Source: Mycobacterium sp. 3519A | GTDB lineage: Bacteria > Actinomycetota > Actinomycetes > Mycobacteriales > Mycobacteriaceae | NCBI RefSeq assembly: GCF_900240945.1 | Contig: NZ_OESG01000014.1 | Location: forward strand, 2,152,015-2,216,014 | DNA length: 64,000 bases | Direction: 5' to 3' | Part shown: piece after piece, positions 42,273-49,456 of the stretch | Numbering within the stretch: the stretch's first letter is position 1 | Layout: each line of letters starts with the position of its first letter | The notes under the pieces: model-generated | The model's database searches: none | What the model saw: only the letters and a program-made list of their open reading frames with translations | What the model was told of the DNA's origin: nothing | Translations under genes and position numbers: made by a program

Positions 42273-43811
42273 ATGGTCGATCCGCGGACCCCGGTGCTCG
42301 TCGGCGTCGGGCAGTTCACCGAACGCATCGACGACGCCGACTACCGGGGCATGTCAGCGGTGGAGTTGGCGACCGAAGCTGCCCGCGCTGCGCTGGCCGA
42401 TACCGGCGCCGCTGCGGCGAAGGTCGCCGGGGCGATCGACACGGTGTACGCGCTACGGCAGTTCGAGATCTCTTCACCGATGCCCGCGAAACTGGGCAAG
42501 TCGAACAACTACCCGCGGTCGGTCATGCAGCGGGTCGGCGGTGATCCCGCGCGTGTCGTGCTCGAACCGGTCGGCGGCCAGGGGCCGCAGAAGCTGGTCG
42601 CCGAGGCCGGCAACACGATCGCGGCCGGCGACGCGGACGTCGTGATGATCATGGGTTCTGAAGCCGGGTCGACGGTGAAGTTCTGGCGCGAAGCCGCCAA
42701 AAGGGGCGAAGCCAAACCCGACTTCACCGAACACGTCGAGGGGCAGCTCGAAGACCGCGGTCATCAGCTGTTCAGCTACATCGACGACTACACCATTGCG
42801 CACGGGCTGACCGGCGCTCCGGTGCAGTACGGGCTGCTGGAGAACGCCCGCCGCGCACGGCTGGGCCTCAGCGTCGCGGACTACCGCCAGCAGATGGCCG
42901 AACTGTTCGCGCCGATGTCGAAAGTGGCTGCGAAGAATCCGTTTTCGTCGTCGCCGGTGGAGCGGTCAGTCGACGAGATCGTCGGCGTCAGCGACGACAA
43001 CCGGATGATCTGCGACCCGTATCCGCGCCTGCTGGTCGCCCGCGACCAGGTGAATCAGGGTGCGGCGGCGATCATGATGTCGGTCGAGGCGGCCCGTCGA
43101 CTCGGTGTGCCGGAAGGCAACTGGGTGTATCTGCACGGTCATTCCGACATGGTCGAGCAGGCGACGCTGGACCGGCTCGATCTCGGAGCCAGCCCGGCCT
43201 CGGTGATGGCAGTCCGAGAAGCGTTGCGGGTGGCCGGGATCGGTGCCGACGACGTCGCCACCTTCGACCTGTACAGCTGCTTCCCGTTTCCGGTCTTCGT
43301 GGCCTGCGAGGCCCTCGGCATCGACGGCGACGATCCGCGTGGGCTGACGCTCACCGGCGGACTGCCGTATTTCGGCGGCCCCGGCAACAGCTACTCACTG
43401 CACGGCATCGCCGAGACGGTGATCGAAATGCGCAACGCGCCTGGTCAATTCGGCTTCGTGGGCGCCAACGGCGGCATCATGAGCAAGTACTCGGTCGGCA
43501 TCTACTCCACCGAACCCGTCGACTGGCGGACCAACCGCTGCGCGGAACTGAACGAGGAGATCGCCGCGCTGCCGAAGGTGCCGGTGACCCGCGCTGCAGA
43601 CGGCGCCGCGACCATCGAAACGTATTCGGTGCGTTACGACTGGCCGATCCGCACCGGGATCATCGTCGGCCGCCTCAGCGCCGACAACTCCCGCTTCATG
43701 GCCACCACCGAGGACGACGATCTGGTTGCTCTGATGTCCGACGGCGATCCGCTGGGCGCTCCGATTAGCGTGTGGTCGACCGAGAACGGCAACCGGGCGA
43801 TGCTGGCGTAA
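42273..43811 (+). CDS. Thiolase-like protein, type 1 (TLP1-like), predicted KstR regulon
   Basis: 512 residues, thiolase fold plus an extra C-terminal domain. Recognisable stretches: RTPVLVGVGQFTERIDDADY, GDADVVMIMGSEAG, GADDVATFDLYSCFPFPVFV, GGPGNSYSLHGIAETV and GFVGANGGIMSKYSVGIYST. At the place of the nucleophilic Cys the sequence reads EPVGGQGPQKLV, and the usual GHPxGxTG histidine motif is replaced by GANGG, so classical thiolysis is unlikely. This agrees with the mycobacterial thiolase-like protein TLP1, which has an added C-terminal domain (about 420-512) and no thiolase activity reported that I recall. AGGAGG lies just upstream of the ATG. The KstR-like box suggests a role in sterol or acyl-CoA metabolism. 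Confidence 0.82.
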   Translation: MVDPRTPVLVGVGQFTERIDDADYRGMSAVELATEAARAALADTGAAAAKVAGAIDTVYALRQFEISSPMPAKLGKSNNYPRSVMQRVGGDPARVVLEPVGGQGPQKLVAEAGNTIAAGDADVVMIMGSEAGSTVKFWREAAKRGEAKPDFTEHVEGQLEDRGHQLFSYIDDYTIAHGLTGAPVQYGLLENARRARLGLSVADYRQQMAELFAPMSKVAAKNPFSSSPVERSVDEIVGVSDDNRMICDPYPRLLVARDQVNQGAAAIMMSVEAARRLGVPEGNWVYLHGHSDMVEQATLDRLDLGASPASVMAVREALRVAGIGADDVATFDLYSCFPFPVFVACEALGIDGDDPRGLTLTGGLPYFGGPGNSYSLHGIAETVIEMRNAPGQFGFVGANGGIMSKYSVGIYSTEPVDWRTNRCAELNEEIAALPKVPVTRAADGAATIETYSVRYDWPIRTGIIVGRLSADNSRFMATTEDDDLVALMSDGDPLGAPISVWSTENGNRAMLA

Positions 43812-43818
43812 CCATCGG

Positions 43819-44307
43819 TCAAAACGTCCAACTGCCAGCAGGCGTGAGGACAAAGCCGTGTTTCATATCCGCGTCGATGCATGCGACCAAGTCGTTCTCA
43901 CCGACTGCGCATGTGCCGTTCTCGCCGGACAGCTTTTGACCCACCCCCAAGGGAACAGACCTGGAAGAAGCACAGTCAGGACCGGTGCGTTCGAACATGT
44001 AGGGCGCGTCGCCAGCCGCTGCGTCGGGCTTGTGTGCGATCGTGCAACCGACGCCGGGGACGTTCTGCGGTAAGCCGGGCAGGCTGCCGCTACACACGAT
44101 CGATTTATGCGGCCCATGGTCGAGCACGCAGCTGACCTGCTTCGGACTGACGAATGATCGGCCGCCCAAGGTGTACTGGGCGGGGTCGGCGGCGGTGAAG
44201 GTTCCCAGGTCGGGAAACCCTTCTGGCGGTTGGGCTTTCACCGAGGCAGATCGCGAACATGCGCAGAGCGCGATGGCGACTAGCAGTAGGCAGACCGCGG
44301 CCCGCAT
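43819..44307 (-). CDS. Small lipoprotein, paralogue of the next gene
   Basis: 162 residues. Signal peptide MRAAVCLLLVAIALCACSRS with lipobox LCAC (lipid-modified Cys near 17). The mature part has seven or more Cys in patterns such as QVSCVLDHGPHKSIVCSGSL, GVGCTIAH and GTCAVGENDLVACIDADMKH and ends HGFVLTPAGSWTF. The adjacent upstream gene shares PPGFPD-type starts, GTCxVGEN and the same ending, so the two arose by duplication. Last gene of the type VII substrate operon; starts overlap by 1 bp with the previous stop. Confidence 0.78.
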   Translation of the reverse strand: MRAAVCLLLVAIALCACSRSASVKAQPPEGFPDLGTFTAADPAQYTLGGRSFVSPKQVSCVLDHGPHKSIVCSGSLPGLPQNVPGVGCTIAHKPDAAAGDAPYMFERTGPDCASSRSVPLGVGQKLSGENGTCAVGENDLVACIDADMKHGFVLTPAGSWTF

Positions 44308-44816
44308 CAGAAGGTCCAGCTGCCGGAGGGCTGCAATACGAACCCGTGGTCATTACCGGAGTCGATGCACGCGGTGAGTCGGTTCTCGCCGACGACGCAA
44401 GTCGTGTCATAAGCCGCGAACGTCAACTTCTGACCGATGTCAAGAAGGTTATCCGTCGGCGCCGCACATGTCTTGTCCGACTGGGTGATTCGGAAGGGCT
44501 CTGATCGGGCGTCGTAGGTCTGGATCACCATCGGACACGTCGCGGGATCACTGGCAGGAAGTCCCGGTATCGGGCCGTGGCACTGCTTCAGACTACCGAT
44601 CATGCAACTGGTCCCATCCGGTGTACGGAAGAACGCATACCCGTTCGCCCATTTGTCCGGCCGGGAGAAGTCGGTGCTGCCCGACGCCTCCACAAACGCA
44701 TTCTGATCAGGAAATCCGGGAGGGGCAGCGTCGGCAGGCGGCGGACCGGCAACGACTGCAAGGGCGGTCGCCGCCAACAGGGTGAGGGCTCGGGTCAGCT
44801 GACGTAGACCACCCAT
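44307..44816 (-). CDS. Small exported protein, paralogue of the lipoprotein
   Basis: 169 residues with a cleavable signal peptide (LLAATALAVVAGPPPADAAP). The mature part has paired Cys (SCMIGSLKQCHG; TCPMV; TCAAP; TCVVGENRLTACIDSGN) and ends HGFVLQPSGSWTF, like its downstream neighbour. It starts 16 bp after the large type VII substrate gene. Pairs of such Cys-rich exported proteins near EspC-like genes are familiar in mycobacterial genomes; role unknown. Confidence 0.78.
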   Translation of the reverse strand: MGGLRQLTRALTLLAATALAVVAGPPPADAAPPGFPDQNAFVEASGSTDFSRPDKWANGYAFFRTPDGTSCMIGSLKQCHGPIPGLPASDPATCPMVIQTYDARSEPFRITQSDKTCAAPTDNLLDIGQKLTFAAYDTTCVVGENRLTACIDSGNDHGFVLQPSGSWTF

Positions 44817-44832
44817 TGCGTCTCCTTTTGCA

Positions 44833-46213
44833 TCAATGCTGGACTGTCACCGAGGTGGTGTAGGTCTTCGGGTGGTACGGCTTGACTCCGGTTCCGTCCC
44901 AACCGGGCGGGTCTTCCCAGGTGCTCACCCTCAGTTGCACGGTCTCCGTTCCGGTCACCGGGTCATAGACCGTATCCACGACGGTCGGACCGTAGGGCGC
45001 GGCACCACCGGGCCATGCACCGGGAGGGAACAGCGGAGTGGCCTGCGCGGTCAGCAACCCCTCCGGGGTGGACGCGGTGATCGCGCCCATCGGCTGATCT
45101 CCGGGAACGTTGGGATTGAAGTTGTCCGAGCCCACCAGCATGAAGCCACCACCCTCGAGGGCAACGAGTTGGCTCTCCCGATCGCCAGGTAAACCCTTGA
45201 TCTCGCCAACCGGCTTCAGCGACGTCATCCAACCGTTCGGGTTGGCCGGGTCGATGGGATCGGACACGTACAACATTCTCGTGCGGTCGCCACGGTGTGG
45301 GCCCGTGTTTCCCACGACGACCATGCGATTGGTCGCCGGATCGTATGCTCCGCTGGCTTGGGCGATGCCGGGCAGCACCCCGATGCTCTTCGACGGATCG
45401 GCCAGATCCACCACCGTGGTGTCCGCCGTGGCGTATTCCGGGTTGTCCTGCCCGTTTGGAAGTTTGTAGGGGACTTCGCTGTACAGCGCGTACTGCTTAC
45501 CGTCCGGACCGACGATGGTGCCTGTAGGCAGTGGCCGAATCGTGTCGTTGCCGGGTGTGTTTCCTTCGATTTCGAGCGGGTTCTTCTCGCCATTGAGTGT
45601 CGGATAACCCGTGCGGCCATCGCCACTGATGGTGATGTCGCTGCCGGGCAGGGTGACATTCAGGTCAGCCTTGTCGTCGTCTTGTTTCAGCGGCCCCGCC
45701 GGACCGGTGATCGTCGGCTCTTTGCCGGGAACCGGTGCCCCCTTGCCGCCTTCCAGATCGAAGTCGCGCAGCGTTTTCGTGACGCCGTCGAGTTGTTCGG
45801 CGACCTTGTCGTCGGCTGCCGCCAGTTGGATGGCCTTGGCCTGGATGTCTGCCTGAAGGTGAGCGCCGATGAGCCTGCGCGCCAAGGCGAGTGCCGGTGC
45901 CAGAGTGGCGGGCATCCGGTCAGTGACACGCAACTGCTCGCTAACCGAAAACCATTGGCGTACTGCCTCATTGATCGCCGCCACCGCCGCGGTCTTGGCC
46001 GATGCGATGGTGCCGGCTCCTGTCCTTGCAATCTGTTGCGCCTGCCTGAGGAGGTCGAGCTTTCCGCGGATCTTGACCAGGTTCTCGAACCTGCAGCGCG
46101 CGCCCGTAGATGTGTTCGGTGAGGATCGTCTGCTGCTGCCAGGCAGCGGCGGCAACCTCGAGGTGGTCGACGCGCCAGGCCTCGACCCGCGACCGGGTCG
46201 GCATGTTGACCAT
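44833..46213 (-). pseudogene. Large type VII secretion substrate-like gene with a frameshift
   Basis: The N-terminus is in one frame from the ATG at 46213: MVNMPTRSRVEAWRVDHLEV followed by AAAAWQQQTILTEHIYGRA, a start typical of large ESX-associated substrates that follow an EspC-like gene. Near 46096-46103 (GCGCGCGC) the frame must shift by one; from there RFENLVKIRGKLDLLRQAQQ, IARTGAGTIASAKTAAVAAI and a long helical region lead into a C-terminal domain of about 260 residues (ITGPAGPLKQDDDKADLNVT; QYALYSEVPYKLPNGQDNPE; MVVVGNTGPHRGDRTRML) of beta-rich, unknown type. Loss of one GC unit in the repeat would explain the break. A single ORF beginning at 46308 exists, but its first 70 residues are out-of-frame Arg/Ser-rich noise. 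Confidence 0.7.
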
Positions 46214-46225
46214 GATGTTGACCCG

Positions 46226-46546
46226 CTATTTCGGCAACATCTGCCGCGCCAGTTCGTGCGAACTTTCCGCATCGGTGGCCTCGTACCAGCGTGCCGCGGC
46301 AGCGACACTTTCCGCGAACAGCAGCAGGTTCGCGGCGCACTCGCCGACCACGTGGTTGGCTGCGGCGCTCAGGTCGACGACGGCGGGCCCCGTCGGTTGA
46401 TCGGCCACGGCGGGTTGGGTCTCATGCTTGACGCCCTCGCCGGACAACTGGTGGCTCAATGCGGCGAGCTCACGCGCCACCGCCTGCAGTGCAGCGGGAT
46501 CCACCTCGACTGGTGCGGTCACACCCGCAACAGTAATGGAGTCCAA
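46226..46546 (-). CDS. EspC-like type VII secretion target protein
   Basis: 106 residues, no signal peptide, mostly helical: VDPAALQAVARELAALSHQL, then a polar loop (EGVKHETQPAVADQPTGPA) and VVDLSAAANHVVGECAANLL, AESVAAAARWYEATDAESSH. Length, helix-loop-helix layout and the late aromatic/acidic YEATDAES match the ESX-1 EspC/WXG100-like small partners, whose C-terminal Yxxx[D/E] acts as a secretion signal (here YEATD). It precedes the large substrate gene by 12 bp, so the two would be secreted as a pair. Confidence 0.75.
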   Translation of the reverse strand: MDSITVAGVTAPVEVDPAALQAVARELAALSHQLSGEGVKHETQPAVADQPTGPAVVDLSAAANHVVGECAANLLLFAESVAAAARWYEATDAESSHELARQMLPK

Positions 46547-46590
46547 CGGTGCCCATATGCACCAAAACCGGCCTAGACCAGTGCGGCCGG

Positions 46591-46722
46591 CTAGCCTCGC
46601 TTAGACCGCTGCACGCGCCCCCGAGACTCGTGCCGACTTCGCTTCGGCTGGTTTCCATTTCGACGATGTTCGGCGTGTGGATCGTCGAAAACCCTGGCAA
46701 TGAGTGGGCTGATGGATGGCAT
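46591..46722 (-). CDS. Candidate small basic protein (43 residues)
   Basis: ORF starting ATG at 46722 with an excellent ribosome site (GGGGAGGA, 7 nt upstream) and encoding MPSISPLIARVFDDPHAEHR followed by a very basic tail (RNGNQPKRSRHESRGRVQRS). It is on the same strand as the EspC-like gene and ends 44 bp before it. No known family; the Shine-Dalgarno quality is the main argument. The rest of 46547-46833 shows nothing else. Confidence 0.4.
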   Translation of the reverse strand: MPSISPLIARVFDDPHAEHRRNGNQPKRSRHESRGRVQRSKRG

Positions 46723-46833
46723 GACACGTCCTCCCCGTAGTTTGTGCACGCTCACCGGTGAACTGTCGTCGCGCGGACGACACACGTCATGCGTAGCGCA
46801 CTACGCGTAATCGGACCGCGCCGCTACTCGGTG

Positions 46834-47682
46834 CTAAACGAGCGCGGCCAGCTTTCCTGCCAAACGTTCGACGTACGCGGCGACGTCGTCGGCGGATTTG
46901 TCGGGCAGCCCGAACAGCACCTCGGTCACGCCGAGATCGGCCCAGCGGGCCAGCTTCTCGGGATCCGGCTTGAAATCCAGGGCGACGATCTGTGGTGCGC
47001 CGTCGCGGCCTGCCGCGGCCCAGGTGTCCTGCAGCAGCTTGACCGGCGCGTCGATGTCGAAGTCGCGAGGAGTGGTGATCCAACCGTCGGCGCTGCGGGC
47101 GATCCACTTGAAGTTCTTCTCGGTGCCCGCAGCGCCCACGAGCACGGGGATGTGCGACTGGACCGGCTTCGGCCACGCCCAACTGGGTCCGAAGTTGACG
47201 AATTCGCCTTCGTACGAGGCCTCCTCCTCGGTCCACAATGCGCGCATGGCTTCGAGGTACTCCCGCAGCATGGTGCGCCGCCGCCCCGGCGGCACATTGT
47301 GGTCAGCGAGTTCGTCTGTGTTCCAACCGAATCCGACTCCGAGGCTGACCCGGCCGCCGGACAGGTGGTCGAGCGTGGCGATTGACTTGGCCAACGTGAT
47401 CGGGTCGTGCTCGACCGGCAGCGCCACGGCCGTCGACAACCGCACCCGCGAGGTGACGGCGCACGCGGCGCCGAGCGACACCCACGGGTCCAGGGTGCGC
47501 ATGTAGCGGTCATCGGGCAGTGACTCGTCTCCCGTGGTGGGGTGCGCGGCCTGCCGCTTGATCGGAATGTGGGTGTGCTCGGGCACGTAGAAGGTGGTGA
47601 AGCCGTGGTCATCGGCGAGTTTGGCCGCCGCCGCGGGGGTGATGCCGCGGTCGCTGGTGAAAAGTACGAGCCCGTAGTCCAT
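46834..47682 (-). CDS. LLM-class F420-dependent oxidoreductase, predicted KstR regulon
   Basis: 282 residues from MDYGLVLFTSDRGITPAAAA. The frame is open further upstream, but the KstR box lies at 47692-47705, so the ATG at 47682 is the sensible start. Luciferase-like fold: DDHGFTTFYVPEHTHIP, ALPVEHDPITLAKSIATLDHL, GGRVSLGVGFGWNTDEL, IPVLVGAAGTEKNFKWIAR and a C-terminal ADDVAAYVERL. Positional equivalent of Rv0953c by recalled order. Steroid-linked role inferred from the operator only. Confidence 0.87.
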   Translation of the reverse strand: MDYGLVLFTSDRGITPAAAAKLADDHGFTTFYVPEHTHIPIKRQAAHPTTGDESLPDDRYMRTLDPWVSLGAACAVTSRVRLSTAVALPVEHDPITLAKSIATLDHLSGGRVSLGVGFGWNTDELADHNVPPGRRRTMLREYLEAMRALWTEEEASYEGEFVNFGPSWAWPKPVQSHIPVLVGAAGTEKNFKWIARSADGWITTPRDFDIDAPVKLLQDTWAAAGRDGAPQIVALDFKPDPEKLARWADLGVTEVLFGLPDKSADDVAAYVERLAGKLAALV

Positions 47683-47691
47683 GCCATGAAT

Positions 47692-47705
47692 TAGAACGTG
47701 TTCTA
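47692..47705. promoter_or_regulatory. KstR box upstream of the LLM gene
   Basis: TAGAACGTGTTCTA matches TnnAACnnGTTnnA at all fixed positions. It ends 10 bp from the LLM start codon, over the promoter. Confidence 0.85.
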
Positions 47706-47808
47706 GTCTGTCGGGCAAGGCCGGGGGTCGCTAGGTAGTGGCGCGTGAGCAGAAATACGTAGCTGTCTACTCGCGACCGGGACATGCCCGCACGGCAGGG
47801 TTCACGGT

Positions 47809-48324
47809 GTGACAACCGGGGGGAATACCAGAAGCAAGCTGCGCGAATGGCTTCGCCGCTACCTGCCGTGCGAGATCGCGGGCACCGTGGGGGAGTTGGG
47901 CGGCGCGGCGGTCGCATATCTGATGACGGGCTCGTTGGCGGCCGCCGCGATCACGGCGACCATCGGCGCGTCGGCCGGCTACTACGCGGCCGCCTACACC
48001 AGCGCGCTGCGGTGGAACTACCGCGACAACAGCCACCGGTCGTGGCCGCCGCGGGTGGCGCTGTCCATTCTGTTGGCACTGCGCAGCGTGGCCGTCGAGT
48101 TCGGCCCCGCCGAGCTCATGGACAGCGTGGCGGTCAGACCCGCCGCGTTCTACGTCGGCCCACTGCTGTTCGACAGCACGGTCGCAGGCTGGATCTTCGG
48201 GAAGCTCGTCTCCGACGTCGCGTTCTACCTCTTCGCGATCGTCAGCTACGAGCGATTCAAGGGTCTGTTGGTCGGCCGTCAGGAGGTGAGAGATGAATCC
48301 GGGTTGGCGGTCGAAGCTGTGTGA
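47809..48324 (+). CDS. Conserved membrane protein paired with a PLP decarboxylase
   Basis: 171 residues, GTG start. Four hydrophobic segments: EIAGTVGELGGAAVAYLMTG, LAAAAITATIGASAGYYAAA, ALSILLALRSVAVEFG, and LVSDVAFYLFAIVSYERFKG. A cytoplasmic loop contains RWNYRDNSHRSWPPR. No family recognised. It overlaps the downstream decarboxylase gene by 32 bp, indicating tight coupling; perhaps a transporter or anchor for its substrate or product. Confidence 0.72.
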   Translation: MTTGGNTRSKLREWLRRYLPCEIAGTVGELGGAAVAYLMTGSLAAAAITATIGASAGYYAAAYTSALRWNYRDNSHRSWPPRVALSILLALRSVAVEFGPAELMDSVAVRPAAFYVGPLLFDSTVAGWIFGKLVSDVAFYLFAIVSYERFKGLLVGRQEVRDESGLAVEAV

Positions 48325-49453
48325 GCAACTGCGGCAGGACGCCCGCCGGTTCACCGCAATGGCCGAACGCCACGGGACACCGCTGCTGGTGCTGCAACCG
48401 CACCTGGTCGCCCGCCGCTACCGCGAACTGGCCGAAAAGCTAACTGGCTTTGAGCTGCACTACGCGGTCAAGGCGTGCCCGCATCCGCTGGTGTTGTCGA
48501 CGATCGCGGTGTGCGGCGGCGGCTTCGACGTCGCCACCGACGCCGAGGTGACGCTGCTTGGCGAGCTCGGTGTGCCGATGGACCGCTGCATCCACACCAA
48601 TCCGATCAAGAAGCCCGCCGACATCGACAAGGCCTACGCCGCGGGCGTTCGGCTGTTCGTAGTCGAAAACCCCACTGAGGCAGACAAATTCGCGGGCCGC
48701 CCAGACGACATCGAACTGCTGGTCCGGCTGGCGTTCCGCAACCCGTCGGCGAAATCCGATCTGTCGTCGAAGTTCGGCGTCGAACCGGCCGACGCCGACC
48801 TGCTGGTCAAGCACGTTCTCGCCGCGGGCGTACGGTTCGCCGGCTTCAGCTTCCATGTCGGCAGCCAGGGCGACTCGCCGCAGCCCTACGCCACCGCGCT
48901 GCGCGGGACGCTGGACCTCATCGCGCACATCGACCACAGCCTCGGTGTGCAGAGTCGCGTCATCGACATCGGCGGCGGTTTCCCGGTCACCTATCGCGAC
49001 CGGATGCCCACGCTCGACGACATCGCCGAGGCCGTCGACACCGCGCTCGGCGCGTCGCGCGACGACTTCACATTGCTGGCCGAACCGGGCCGATACCTGG
49101 CCGCCGACGCTATGACCCTGCTCACCAGCGTCGTCGGCAGCGCGCAGCGTGACGGTCAGGTGTGGCATTACCTCGACGACGGGCTCTACGGCAGCTACTC
49201 CAACGTGATGACCGAGGACGTGCACCCGCCGATCGTCGCGCTGCGCGAGCTCACCGACGACGCCGCCGCGGCACACGAACCGGTGACGCTGGCGGGCCCG
49301 ACGTGCGACAGCGCCGACGTGATCGCCCGCGGCTACCCGATGCCCGCACTCGAAGTCGGCGACATCGTCGTCAGCCCGAGGATGGGCGCCTACACCAGCG
49401 TGACGGCGTCACGGTTCAACGGCATCCCGGCCACGCCGATCGTCATGGGCTAG
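48293..49453 (+). CDS. Group III PLP-dependent decarboxylase (ornithine/diamino-acid decarboxylase-like)
   Basis: 386 residues. Alanine-racemase-like barrel then beta domain. The PLP Lys is Lys60 in ELHYAVKACPHP; other landmarks are FDVATDAEV, HTNPIKKPADID, SKFGVEP, FHVGSQGDS, IDIGGGFPVTY, LLAEPGRYLAADA and the catalytic CDSADV near 340. The combination ACPHP-NPIKKP-CDSxD is closer to eukaryotic-type ornithine decarboxylases than to LysA, suggesting polyamine synthesis or a related decarboxylation; the substrate is not certain. AGGAGG lies upstream of the ATG. Confidence 0.87.
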   Translation: MNPGWRSKLCEQLRQDARRFTAMAERHGTPLLVLQPHLVARRYRELAEKLTGFELHYAVKACPHPLVLSTIAVCGGGFDVATDAEVTLLGELGVPMDRCIHTNPIKKPADIDKAYAAGVRLFVVENPTEADKFAGRPDDIELLVRLAFRNPSAKSDLSSKFGVEPADADLLVKHVLAAGVRFAGFSFHVGSQGDSPQPYATALRGTLDLIAHIDHSLGVQSRVIDIGGGFPVTYRDRMPTLDDIAEAVDTALGASRDDFTLLAEPGRYLAADAMTLLTSVVGSAQRDGQVWHYLDDGLYGSYSNVMTEDVHPPIVALRELTDDAAAAHEPVTLAGPTCDSADVIARGYPMPALEVGDIVVSPRMGAYTSVTASRFNGIPATPIVMG

Positions 49454-49456
49454 CGG

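Noticed and set aside
44833..46308. The large type VII gene as one intact 491-residue protein from 46308
   Set aside because: The first 70 residues are Arg/Ser/Pro noise; the real N-terminus is in another frame from 46213.
46549..46785. Other short ORFs on both strands upstream of the EspC-like gene
   Set aside because: Only the frame starting at 46722 has a good ribosome site; the others lack one.
46834..47718. LLM gene starting at 47718
   Set aside because: This start would put the KstR box inside the coding region and add 12 residues absent from the family; 47682 is preferred.
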